A stretch of DNA of 64,000 nt from NCBI GenBank assembly GCA_963665575.2, contig CAXXDW010000005.1, positions 248,001 through 312,000 of the forward strand, given 5' to 3'. This stretch comes from Rariloculus sp963665575 (GTDB lineage Bacteria > Pseudomonadota > Gammaproteobacteria > Steroidobacterales > Rariloculaceae). Position 1 is the stretch's first letter, and each line of letters starts with the position of its first letter. Below the pieces are notes generated by a model. It was not told the DNA's origin. It saw only the letters and a list, made by a program, of their open reading frames with translations, and did no database searches. The translations under genes were made by a program, and so were the position numbers. Shown in pieces: positions 44,221-53,638 of the stretch.

Positions 44221-47200
44221 ATGCGCATATCATTTGCATTGGCCGCGAGCGTTCTGGCCACGGCCGCGCAAGCTCAGATCGCCGGAATCCCGGCGAGCGA
44301 CACGCTCGGCGCAGAGGATCTCGCCGGCAATCCTTCCTTCATCGGCGGCGTGGCCAATGGAGGCGCCACGGCTCACGGCGTCTGGTGACCCGGCAGTGTG
44401 GCCTTGGACAAGGCCAATGACCGACTCTTCATCGGACATCACGGCAACAGCCGTTATGACATCTACCAGCTCGACGAGGCGGGGCTGCCGCTCAGGCGCC
44501 ACGCCGACCGCGGCATCGGCCGCAGCCTCATAGGCCGGGGATTCGCCTTCGCGCCGCTCGGCCGGGAGGAGCTCAATTTCCCCACGGGCGGCTCGTTCGA
44601 TTCCGTCAATCAGCGCCTCTTCGTGCCGGACGGCTCCGGCCTCGGTCCGCCGGGTGCGCGCATCATGGTCTTCGATCTCGATCCGGAGTATCTGGACACG
44701 CTGGATCCGACCGACCTGCCCGAAGCCATCGCCGTTCTCGGCCAGCCCAATTTCGATACCTGGGACCCGGGGATAGGACCGGACAGGATCGGCAGCCGGG
44801 GCACCGCCCTGGTCGCGGAAGACCGGCAACTGCTCTTCTATACGGATGGCGCCAACAACCGCGTGCTCGTCTGGGATATCGATCCGGAGCAACTGGAAAC
44901 GGGCATGGAAGCGATCGCCGTCATAGGGCAGCCCGATTTCGTCTCGCGCGAGGACCGGGTCGGCCGCGACGGTCTGAGCAGCCCGAACAGCCTGGCCTAC
45001 GACCCGCGGCGAGAAGCGCTGTTCGTCATGGACGGCAACCGTGTGCTCGCATTCGATGTCAGCGACCGGAGCCTCGATCAGGTGTCGGGTTTCGAGGCGT
45101 TTTCGGTCATTGGCCAGGACGACTTCGACTCGAACGAGCCGAACGAGGACTCGCGCAAGATCAGCAACGGACCGATTTCGCTCGACTACGAATACGATCG
45201 CCTGCTGGTCGGCTCGTTCACGAGGAACCGCGTGATGATGTTCGACGTGTCGCCGGCCGCGCTCGAGGGCGCATCGAACCCGGACGCAATCGCCGTTCTC
45301 GGCCAGCCGGACTTCGAGGATACCGATCCCGCGATCACGCAGGACCGGCTCACGATGACTCGCGTGACGGTCGATACGGATCGGCAGATCGCATACGTGC
45401 CGGACGGGTATCCGGCCGGTAATCGCATCAACATCTTCGACATTCATCCGGAGCGGATGAGCACAACCATGACGCCGCTCGTCGACCAGCTCGGTCACAT
45501 CAATCCCGAAGGCGAGCCGGACTTTCTTGCGCGCTCGGCCAACGACCGGATCTCGCCGCGATTCTGGACGCAGGGCAGGGACGTGTCGGTGGATCGCGTG
45601 CATCACCGGCTCTTCATGAGCGACAACTACAGCCACCGCGTCATGATCTTCCAGCTCGACCGGATGAACCGCCTGCTCGACCGCGGCGCGCGCTGGGTGC
45701 TCGGCCAGCAGGACCCGTCGACGACCGTGCTTCTTCCCGGCCGGGACGCGAGCACGATCAAGTTGCCGCTCGCGGTGGAATACGACGAGTCGCATGAGCG
45801 TGTCTTCGTCGCGGACACCTGGAACGAGCGCGTGCTGGTCTTCGACATGACGCCAGGTCAGGTCGAGAGCGGCATGGCGGCCTCGTACGTGCTCGGGCAG
45901 GCCGATTTCACGTCGTACGAGCAGGCAACGGCCGCCGACCGGCTGCACTTCGGTTCCCGGGAGGGCAACGGCATCGGCACGAGCGGCGGGCGGACCGCGG
46001 AACTTGCACTCGACAAGGTCTACCAGCGCCTCTTCGTCGCCGACGGCAGCAACAACCGCGTGCTCGTATTCGACGTTCACCCGGATCGCATTGCAAACGG
46101 AGCCCCGGCGATGGGTGTCCTTGGCCAGGACGACTTCGAATCGAAGGAGGAGGGCCTGTCAGCGACGCGATGGCGCCAGCCCGGCGATCTCGTTGTGGAC
46201 GAGGCCGGACAGCGGCTGTTCGTGGAACTGCCGTGGCAGGAGCGCGTGCTCGTGTTCGATGTGCATCCGGACCGGTTCGAGAACGGAATGGCCGCTTCCC
46301 ACGTGATCGGCCAGCCGGACTTCACGAGCGCGGAGCCGGGCCTGTCGCGGCAGCGCTTCAGGCAGCCTGACGGAATCTCCTACGACGCGGCGAATAGTCA
46401 CCTGTACGTGTCGCACAAGTTCCATCATCGCGTGCTCGTATTCGATGTGTCTGCCGAGACCCTGCAGAACTTCCCGGCCGCCATCGGTGTGATCGGCGAG
46501 CACGACTTCGAGACGATGAGTGCCGGACCCGGCGATCCGCGCAACCATCAGGACCGACTGCACGACCCGCGCGGAAGTTTTTTCGACGAGTACGACCAGC
46601 GGCTGTTCCAGACGGAAGGACTGAACGGCCGTATGACGGTGTTCACGATGCCGCGGGAGACCTGGCGCGTGGATCTGCCACCGCGCTCGAACCTGCGCTA
46701 CGCGTCGCTCGACGCGCTGATGTCGACGGGTCCGGAGCCGTATGAATCCGGGTACTCCGAGCTGCGGCTGAGCGAGGCGGGCCGCGTCGCGGCCTTGAGC
46801 ACGCACTTCGTGACCCGGGCGGTCATTCATCCGCAAAGTGAGCGGCAGAGCCGCGAGCTGATTTCCGCGGCGGTGCTTGCCGCGGACGCGCCCACGAGTT
46901 CGGCCTCGATCCATGTGGACACGCGCGACGGGCGCGACACAGCCATGTCGCTCGTCAACGGCAACGACGCGCCGGTGAGCGTGGAATTCGAACTCGAGAC
47001 GCTGAGCGGTGAGCAATTCAGCGAGACGCGTCGCCTCGATGCCGGCGCTCAGTTATCCGAAAGCGTGGCTGAGCTGTTCGAGGGCAGGGCGGATCTGCAA
47101 GGCGTGCTGCGCATCGAGGCGGACGCGCCGCTGGGCGTGAACGGCCTGCTGGAAATCCCGAATGGCGCCGGCGATACGCTGCTCGCCCCCGCCCCGAAGA

Positions 47201-48033
47201 CGACGGGCGAATTTGCTCCAGGCGGGCTGCTGGCTGAACGCCGGATACTGCCCGCGGTGACTACCGGCGCAGGCCAGCACGTTCAGTACGTGCTGCTGAA
47301 TCCCGGTGACGAGCCTGTCAGCGGGCAGCTCGAGGTCGCCGGTCATGCTCCCGTGGAGTACGAGATCGATCCACGGAGCGTGTTCATCCACGAGATGCCG
47401 TCGGACGGCGAGCCGCCGCTTGCGGGCTACGCGATCGTGCGCGCAGCCGGGGGAGTGGCGCCATCCGCACACGCGATCGTCACCTCGCTCAGGCGCGGCG
47501 GTGGCGCCCAAAGCGTACACACGGTCGCTTCGCATCAGGAAGGGACGTTGTTCTGGGCGCCGGTGGACACCTGGCCGGACGTGCTGCATCACGGTGACAT
47601 CGATGCTGAACTCAGCATCGTGAACGAAGGCCGGGTGCCTGCGACGGTGTACCTGGAGCTGTTCGACATCGATGGCGCATCGGCCGGGCGACACGAACGC
47701 AGCGTGCCGCTCGGTGAGCGGGTCGTGCTCTCGGTGGAGGAGGTGTTCGGAATGAGCCCGCTTCGCGGGACGGTCCGAGTGTTCGCGGATGCCGACGTCT
47801 CCGTCGCCATGCAGGAGAGCACTTTGGCCGTCGATGGTGACGAGGTGGTCACCGATGTGCCGTTGCAGGCGACTCCGGAGTCGGCGATTGAGCGGATTGT
47901 CTATCCGGTGTTCCGCAACGGTGAGGGGCAGGCAACCGAGTTGGTGCTCATCAATACGGATCGGGACGGCCATGAAGGCGGCCTGTCCGTGGTGTCGGTG
48001 CAAGGCGAGGTTCTGACGACAATACTCCGTTGA
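44221..48033 (+). CDS. NHL-type propeller protein with in-frame TGA (Sec56 or nonsense)
   Basis: From the ATG at 44221 a signal peptide (RISFALAASVLATAAQA) runs into a 1270-codon frame interrupted once, by TGA at 44386-44388. Both sides are in frame and belong together (GVW, TGA, PGSVALDKANDRLF). The rest has at least ten NHL-like blades of the type RLFVADGSNNRVLVFDVHPD, then Ig-like domains from about residue 880. If the TGA is decoded, residue 56 is Sec. A hairpin (44400-44415) has the same geometry as in the UGSC gene. If not, translation would have to restart at GTG 44398, losing the signal peptide. A TGG-to-TGA mutation is the alternative. Function is unknown. Confidence 0.7.
44400..44415 (+). 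other. bSECIS-like hairpin in NHL gene
   Basis: GGCCTT pairs perfectly with AAGGCC around the tetraloop GGAC, beginning 12 bases after the TGA, with the loop 17 bases beyond it. Stem length, spacing and loop type are the same as in the UGSC gene. Confidence 0.5.
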
Positions 48034-48369
48034 TTCGCAGTGCTCTGCGGGCGACAAGTGAGGGTTCCCGGGCCATGGTCGATCAGCCGCGAGAGTGACT
48101 GCATCGGGCGCCAGGGACCATCGCGTTGTCGACCTCGGCGTCGGTCGATCCGCTACAGGCGGACCTTGCGAGCATCGAGCGGGTCGAGACCGTCATCCTG
48201 CCCGCCAACCGCACCGTACGCCATCTCGGCATGATCGCATTGTGATGGGGCGAAAACCGGCATCGAGCGACCTGAAATTACCGACCAGGACGGCGCGCAG
48301 CGGTCGGGCTTCGAAACCTTGGAAGCGTCTTTTGTCTACAATGCGAAGATTCACAGAAGGAGCCGAATC
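48034..48369 (+). other. Intergenic gap with possible gene remnant
   Basis: A short open stretch from about 48109 to 48244 reads APGTIALSTSASVDPLQADL and ends RTVRHLGMIAL then TGA. It has protein-like codon use but no start and no family that I recognise. It may be the tail of a decayed gene. Confidence 0.3.
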
Positions 48370-49230
48370 GTGAGAATTGTCCCGATCTTCTGTATCGCGC
48401 TTTCCGTGATGCTCCTTGGTTGCGGTACCGAGAACATGCCGGAGCCCGACCCGTCTGCCGACGTTGCTCCACAGTCCGATCTGTCTGCCGACGCTGCCCC
48501 GGAAAGCGCCGACCAGGCGCTTTGCCTCGACATGGGACCGCAAACTCCGCGCGACATCGGCAGCGCGGCCGGGTTGAACACGGTCACCTTTCCGTTCGCG
48601 CCGCCCGCGAGCGAGATGAACCTGTGCAATCTTCATACCCATACCAACGCCGAACACAGGGGTCCTGGATTCAGCGTCTTTGTGAGTGATGCCGAAGATG
48701 GCGGCTATGCCTGTGACGCGGCGGCCGACCTCAGCGAAGCTGACCTCGCACCGGCTGCGGGCGCCTACGGCGGCGTTGAGCCCGGCGACACGATCGAAGT
48801 CCACTGGGTTCATACCACATGTGCCGCGATGCCTGGCGAGGGGCTTGGCGCTTGCGTCCCGGAAACCTGCAGCGACCCCCTGTTGCGAGTCGAAGCCCAG
48901 GTGTTTCTGGTCGTCAACGATCCCGATGCGCTCGACTTCACGGCAATGGCATACGGCGGCAACGTCGTCGACGGCCTGCACCAGGCACGGATGATTCCCG
49001 TGACGACCGGTGAGCCGGTGATGTTCCGCGGCTCGACTACCGGGCCGTCGTACGACCAGAGCACATGTTCGGCCGCCCAGGTTACCTGGAGCGTGCGACC
49101 GCAGTGTGCCAGGCTCGATATCAACTCGTTGCACCGCTGGGCCGAGCAGGGCAACGTCTTTAACGAAACAGGGTCGCATGGCGTGCGACAGCTCGTGACT
49201 GCGCCGGAGTTGCTTGCGCCCATCGAGTAA
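48370..49230 (+). CDS. Delta-class carbonic anhydrase lipoprotein
   Basis: Catalyses CO2 hydration at the cell envelope. The 286-residue product has a lipobox (VMLLGC, Cys18) followed by a Pro/Asp-rich spacer. The core matches the delta-class family, first known from diatoms and also found in bacteria: MNLCNLHTHTNAEHRGPGFS (His89, His91, His96 and Glu95 in the metal region), TIEVHWVHTTC (His145, His148) and LRVEAQVFLVVND. The GTG at 48370 is chosen because AGAAGGAG lies 7 bases upstream. It is a stand-alone gene. The diatom family itself is non-lipidated, so the lipoprotein form is notable. Confidence 0.88.
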   Translation: MRIVPIFCIALSVMLLGCGTENMPEPDPSADVAPQSDLSADAAPESADQALCLDMGPQTPRDIGSAAGLNTVTFPFAPPASEMNLCNLHTHTNAEHRGPGFSVFVSDAEDGGYACDAAADLSEADLAPAAGAYGGVEPGDTIEVHWVHTTCAAMPGEGLGACVPETCSDPLLRVEAQVFLVVNDPDALDFTAMAYGGNVVDGLHQARMIPVTTGEPVMFRGSTTGPSYDQSTCSAAQVTWSVRPQCARLDINSLHRWAEQGNVFNETGSHGVRQLVTAPELLAPIE

Positions 49231-49387
49231 CCGCTCGGCCAGCGACCGAGAACGCCCGATAATCGCCAATTACAACAATAACTTGAACAAGAAGAAGGTG
49301 CTTCATGGGCGTGCGCGTGCCCGTGCCCGTTGAACCCGCGGGAGTTGGTGGCGGCTCGCCCGTCCCGACACGACTTGGGAGAAATAC

Positions 49388-50344
49388 ATGATGAGACCAT
49401 ACAAGGGCGGTTCGGCAGGAATCGGCGTCGGTCCGGCGCTGGCCGTCATGGCCGGGTTGGTTTGCGCCGGCAACGCGCTGGGTCAGGCTGAAGCGACCGC
49501 GGACGAGTCCGACGTTCGCGCTGCGGTGGCCGCAATGGCGGACGATTTTCTGAACGTCCGGGCGATCCGGCCCTTCGCGCCGGAGTTGTCCCTGCAGGAG
49601 GCCTATCGCTGGCAGGACGAGACGGTTGAGCTGCTGCGCCCGACCATGGGCGACGTGGTGGGCTACAAGACCGGCGGCCACAGCCCCGGACCTCCCAATC
49701 CAAACTTCCCGCCCGGCGGTATCCGGGCACAACTGTTGTCCGGCATGTTTCTCGACGACGGCGCCGCGATCCGTCCGCAGGACATGGGGGCCGCCAGCTT
49801 CCTCGAGGCCGATTTCGCGTTTCGGGTGGGCAGCGAGTCCATCAACGAGGCGCAGACCGACCTCGAGATACTCGCCGGTCTCGACGCGGTCGTACCATTC
49901 GCCGAGATACCGGACCCCACGGCCGAACCGGACCCCAACGGGATGATTCGCGGTATCGTCGGAAACATGTCGAGCCGCACCGCGTTTGCCGGGGAACCTG
50001 TTCCCATCGAAGCGACGCAGGAGTGGTTGGATCGCCTCAACAACATGGAATACGCCGTGCTCGATGAGACCGGGACAGTGATCCAGCGAGCGTCCATGGC
50101 CGACTGGTACCGGCCCATCGATGCGGTTCGATGGCTCCGGGACCACCTGCAGTCCTTCGGCAGGGACCTGATGCCCGGACAACTGCTCTCGCTGGGCAAT
50201 CTCGGCATCAACCGGGCGTTACATGACGGCGCTGATGGCGGCGACGCCTACACTGCCGATCGGTACCATGTCGAGTACTACGGCCTGACAGATGACGGCG
50301 CGCCGGCCACAGTCACAATCAACATCGATCGCGGCGGCAACTGA
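49388..50344 (+). CDS. Exported 2-keto-4-pentenoate hydratase/FAH-like protein
   Basis: A 318-residue protein with a signal peptide (about 1-33, GNALGQ). The mature part resembles 2-oxopent-4-enoate hydratase (MhpD) and the wider fumarylacetoacetate hydrolase fold: LQEAYRWQDETVELLRP, VVGYKTG, FLEADFAFRV, DAVVPFAEIPD and LLSLGNLG. The Lys of the GYKTG segment and the acidic residues of EADFAF fit the metal site. Export is unusual for this family, whose known members are cytoplasmic. It lies upstream of a rhodanese gene with a 38-base gap. Confidence 0.82.
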   Translation: MMRPYKGGSAGIGVGPALAVMAGLVCAGNALGQAEATADESDVRAAVAAMADDFLNVRAIRPFAPELSLQEAYRWQDETVELLRPTMGDVVGYKTGGHSPGPPNPNFPPGGIRAQLLSGMFLDDGAAIRPQDMGAASFLEADFAFRVGSESINEAQTDLEILAGLDAVVPFAEIPDPTAEPDPNGMIRGIVGNMSSRTAFAGEPVPIEATQEWLDRLNNMEYAVLDETGTVIQRASMADWYRPIDAVRWLRDHLQSFGRDLMPGQLLSLGNLGINRALHDGADGGDAYTADRYHVEYYGLTDDGAPATVTINIDRGGN

Positions 50345-50382
50345 TCGTCGCGGCGGACCGAACTCAATCAGAGGAGACGAGC

Positions 50383-50952
50383 ATGCAAGCCATCAAGTTA
50401 ATCATTGCGAGCGGAGTGTTTGCCCTGGCGGCAACGGCCATTCATGCGCAAGACGAACCGCTGCCCATCAAACCGGACGAATTGAGCATCAGCTTCGAAT
50501 CGCACGAAGGCCCCATCACGCTCGAACGCTTCGCCAACGACATCATGCTGGTCAAGGGCCCGATCAACCCCATGGTGCCCGTTGCCGGGGTGACGACGGT
50601 GGGCGAACTGGAAGTCATTGAAGCACTCCAGGATCCGGGCGCCCTGGTCGTCGATTCGCGCACCGCGACATCGCAGTTCGCAGGCACGATCCCCGGCAGT
50701 GTGAATATTCCCTACGACGAGATGGCCGGCCGACTGGACGAACTCGGCTGCCAGGCGGAGCAGGGCGCATGGAGCTGCGACAACGCCGTCAACGTCGTGC
50801 TTTATTGCAATGGTCCGAATTGCGGCCAGAGCCCCAGCGCCATGCGGGCGATGGCGGAGGCGGGCTTTCCTGCCGCGAAAATCTCGTACTACCGGGGCGG
50901 AATGCTGGCCTGGACATCGTTGGGTCTGACTACTCGCGAGAGCACGAAGTAA
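50383..50952 (+). CDS. Exported rhodanese-like protein
   Basis: A 189-residue exported rhodanese domain protein. The signal peptide is followed by the domain (about 70-185) with ALVVDSRTATSQFAGTIPGSVNIPYDEM and the active loop VLYCNGPNCGQSPSAM. Cys142 is the catalytic Cys; Cys147 and the Cys123-Cys132 pair are extra. AGAGGAGACGAGC precedes the ATG. It follows the hydratase-like gene by 38 bases, so they may share an operon. Confidence 0.9.
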   Translation: MQAIKLIIASGVFALAATAIHAQDEPLPIKPDELSISFESHEGPITLERFANDIMLVKGPINPMVPVAGVTTVGELEVIEALQDPGALVVDSRTATSQFAGTIPGSVNIPYDEMAGRLDELGCQAEQGAWSCDNAVNVVLYCNGPNCGQSPSAMRAMAEAGFPAAKISYYRGGMLAWTSLGLTTRESTK

Positions 50953-50985
50953 AGAGTAAGGCAAGGCTCACTGGACGCAGCCACC

Positions 50986-51180
50986 GTGTCAGGTGCTGGC
51001 GACAATCAGCCGATACCCGAGATCGAGTTCCGGTCTCTTCGGCAGCCTGGCGTACTTGCGCTGCCACTCGCCGGACTAAAGATCGCTGCTCAGCCTGTCC
51101 AGGCCGAATCTGCCCGTTTCGTCGACGGGTTCGCAAGCGACACCGAAACGTTTCTCCGCGATACCGGTGTCATTCAATAG
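50986..51180 (+). CDS. Small ORF, possible gene remnant
   Basis: A 64-residue frame from GTG to a stop nine bases before the RidA-like gene. The sequence (for example RQPGVLALPLAGLKIAAQPV) looks protein-like but has no start signal and no family that I recognise. It could be the C-terminus of a decayed gene. Confidence 0.35.
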   Translation: MSGAGDNQPIPEIEFRSLRQPGVLALPLAGLKIAAQPVQAESARFVDGFASDTETFLRDTGVIQ

Positions 51181-51189
51181 GGAGAAGCC

Positions 51190-51637
51190 ATGTACAGACC
51201 AATTCTGGCAACAATCGCGCTGTTGGTTCTTTCAGGGCCGGCGATTTCACAAATCGACGACATCGAATACTTTTCGGCAGCCGGACCCGGCGGTATGGTT
51301 CTGCCGTTTTCCGACGCGGTGCGCTTCGGCAAGCTGCTCTTCCTGTCCGGGAAACTCGGCACCACCGAGGACGGCCCTGGTCTCGGGCGGCATTGCCGCG
51401 GAAACTCGACAGGCGCTCGAGAACATAAGGGTGAGCCTCGAGCGTCACGGTTCGTCCATGGATCGGGTCGTCAAGTGCACCGTCTTTCTCGCCGACATGG
51501 CGGAGTGGGAACAGATGAACGAGGTCTACGTGACGTTCTTCGGCGATAATCTGCCGGCGCGAAGCGCTCTGGGAACGAGCGGTCTCGCGCTCGGCGGCCG
51601 CGTTGAAATCGAGTGCATCGGAGTCATTGTCGGCTAG
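51190..51637 (+). pseudogene. RidA family gene broken by frameshift
   Basis: The product should be an exported RidA/YjgF-like protein. A signal peptide (about 1-20, ALLVLSGPAISQ) and the start of the domain (FGKLLFLSGKLGTTEDG) are in one frame. The rest (ALVSGGIAAETRQALENI, CTVFLADM, RVEIECIGVIVG) is in another. The break is at about 51378; loss of two bases in GAC GGC (GC) CCTGG would explain it. RidA removes reactive enamines. The sequencing could contain an error here, because the two halves otherwise look intact. Confidence 0.8.
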
Positions 51638-51675
51638 TCCAAGAAATCGGTCCGAACCGTAACAGGTGAATCGCC

Positions 51676-53124
51676 ATGGCCCGTAACCGTTTGTTGTCCC
51701 TACCGTTGCTGTTCGCCGCTGCGCTGCTGGTGCTGGCTGTTCCGCCCCTCGCCATGGCGCAAGCCGATGACCGGCCGAACTTCGTCGTCGTTCTTGTGGA
51801 CGACATGCGCTGGGACGATTTCGGCGCGGGCGGGCATCCGTTCGTGCGCACGCCCAATATCGACCGGGTGGCCGCGGAAGGGGCCATGTTCCTCAATGCG
51901 TTTACGACCACACCGCTCTGCTCGCCGGCCCGGGCGAGTATCCTGACCGGGCTCTATGCCCACACCAACGGGATCATCGACAACACCAACCGTCGCGGCC
52001 ACGATCTGAATACGTTTCCGCGCCAGCTCGACAGCACGGGCTACGACACCGCGTTCGTCGGCAAGTGGCACATGGGAACCGACGGCACGCCCCGGCCGGG
52101 CTTCGACACCTGGGTCAGCCTGATCGGCCAGGGGACGAATACCGACCCGGAACTTTTTGTGGGGAGTGAACGGTTGAAGTTCGAAGGGCATGTGACTGAC
52201 GTGCTCACGGACCAGGCCGTGTCGTTCCTCGAGGTTCCCCGGGAAGAGCCGTTCGTGCTCTTCTTCTCGCAAAAGGCGGTGCACCCGGACCCGTCACTTG
52301 GCCTGATAGAGGGCGGGTTCATCGCGGCGGATCGGCACCTGGGAATTTACGACGATGAGCCCGTGGCGCGACTTCCGAGCGCCGGTGTACCGCCCCTGGA
52401 CAAGCCCGCCCTGGTGCGCAGAGTGCCGGATCTGCCTCCGCTGGGCCCGGAGACTTCGACCAGCGATGCGACGATTCGCGACCGGCTCGAGATGATGACG
52501 GGCGTGGATGAGAGCGTGGGCAGGTTGCTGGAGACCCTGGATCGCACCGGTGAACTGGATCGCACCGTTTTCGTAGTAACCAGCGATCACGGTTATTTTT
52601 ATGGCGAGCACGGTCTGAATGCCCAGCGGCGTCTGGCGTATGAGGAGTCGGTGCGAATCCCCATGGCGATCCGCTACCCGGGTCTGATCGAGCCGGGCAC
52701 CCGGCCGGAGCAGATGGTGCTCATCATTGACCTGGCATCGACGATCCTCGATCTGGCAGGTCAGGAGCCGGAGGACCCGGTGCAAGGTGCCAGTCTGGTT
52801 CCAATCCTGAGCGGAGCGAACCCGGGTGATTGGCGTACCTCCCTGCTGATCGAACACCACTCCGATCCCGACGACTATCTCCGCAGAGTACCGGGTCCCG
52901 GGCGAGACCTGGAGTTCACACGCGTATTGAGCATGGGCTACAAGGCGGTGCGCACCGAGCGCTACAAGTACATTCAGTACACCGAACTTGAGGGCATGGA
53001 CGAACTGTACGATCTCGAGGCGGACCCTTACGAGATGAACAACATCATCGACGCTCCGGAGGCGGCGCCGTTGCTTGAAGACATGCAGGACGAACTGGTC
53101 CGCTTGCTGGAGCTGACAAGCTAG
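51676..53124 (+). CDS. Sulfatase (formylglycine-type)
   Basis: A 482-residue exported sulfatase. After the signal peptide (about 1-30), FVVVLVDDMRWDD (Asp42, Asp43) binds the metal. The maturation motif LCSPARASILTG has Cys82, which a formylglycine-generating enzyme converts to formylglycine. Other motifs are FVGKWHMG and VFVVTSDHGYFYGEHGL. It removes sulfate from sugars or other esters. The sulfatase-maturing enzyme is not in the window. There is only a 38-base gap from the broken RidA gene. Confidence 0.95.
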   Translation: MARNRLLSLPLLFAAALLVLAVPPLAMAQADDRPNFVVVLVDDMRWDDFGAGGHPFVRTPNIDRVAAEGAMFLNAFTTTPLCSPARASILTGLYAHTNGIIDNTNRRGHDLNTFPRQLDSTGYDTAFVGKWHMGTDGTPRPGFDTWVSLIGQGTNTDPELFVGSERLKFEGHVTDVLTDQAVSFLEVPREEPFVLFFSQKAVHPDPSLGLIEGGFIAADRHLGIYDDEPVARLPSAGVPPLDKPALVRRVPDLPPLGPETSTSDATIRDRLEMMTGVDESVGRLLETLDRTGELDRTVFVVTSDHGYFYGEHGLNAQRRLAYEESVRIPMAIRYPGLIEPGTRPEQMVLIIDLASTILDLAGQEPEDPVQGASLVPILSGANPGDWRTSLLIEHHSDPDDYLRRVPGPGRDLEFTRVLSMGYKAVRTERYKYIQYTELEGMDELYDLEADPYEMNNIIDAPEAAPLLEDMQDELVRLLELTS

Positions 53125-53142
53125 CTCGGGATTCCGTCAAGA

Positions 53143-53454
53143 TTGTTCACACGAACTCCCGGAGACGTGATCGCGGTGGCCGAACGGGTCCGTTTCGGGA
53201 TCGACCCCAATGACGAGTGTCCCGGTAACTACACTGGAAGCATTCGCGCGACGCTGACCGACGGACGCGTGATCGATGACATGCGGCCCCACCCCCGGGG
53301 TGGTTCATGCGAGCCGTTTGGACGCGCGCAACTACAGCGAAAGTGTCTGGCGAACCCTGCCGTGGAAGGGGCCGGTCCGGAGTTGGCCGGCGTTCTGGCG
53401 GCGTTTGCGGAAGGTCTCGGAGCCTCCACCGTCGTCGTTCCCGGCCATGTTTGA
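53143..53454 (+). pseudogene. MmgE/PrpD family C-terminal remnant
   Basis: A 103-codon frame beginning just after the sulfatase stop matches the C-terminus of the MmgE/PrpD (2-methylcitrate dehydratase-like) family: AERVRFGIDPND, YTGSIRATLTDGRV, PHPRGG and EPFGRAQLQRK. The N-terminal 75% is absent, so it is a remnant, perhaps cut by past recombination at the edge of the mobile zone. Confidence 0.75.
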
Positions 53455-53571
53455 CTGGAATCGGGTTGGCGCTCCCTAGGAGCACATTTTCAAGTGTTTA
53501 TGCATTCCCAATCGTTCCAAATACCGAGCTGAAACCGTTGTGAATGCTAGGTTTTGCCCATCATTGAAGTC

Positions 53572-53600
53572 TTGACAGGTACCGCATAGTCTCATATGTT
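53572..53600 (+). promoter_or_regulatory. Sigma70-type promoter for integrase
   Basis: TTGACA at 53572-53577, a 17-base spacer and TATGTT at 53595-53600, then the integrase start 38 bases later. This is the closest match to the consensus in the window. Confidence 0.8.
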
Positions 53601-53638
53601 CCCGATTCCAGTTGTTGGGAAATTTGTGGGGAAACGCG

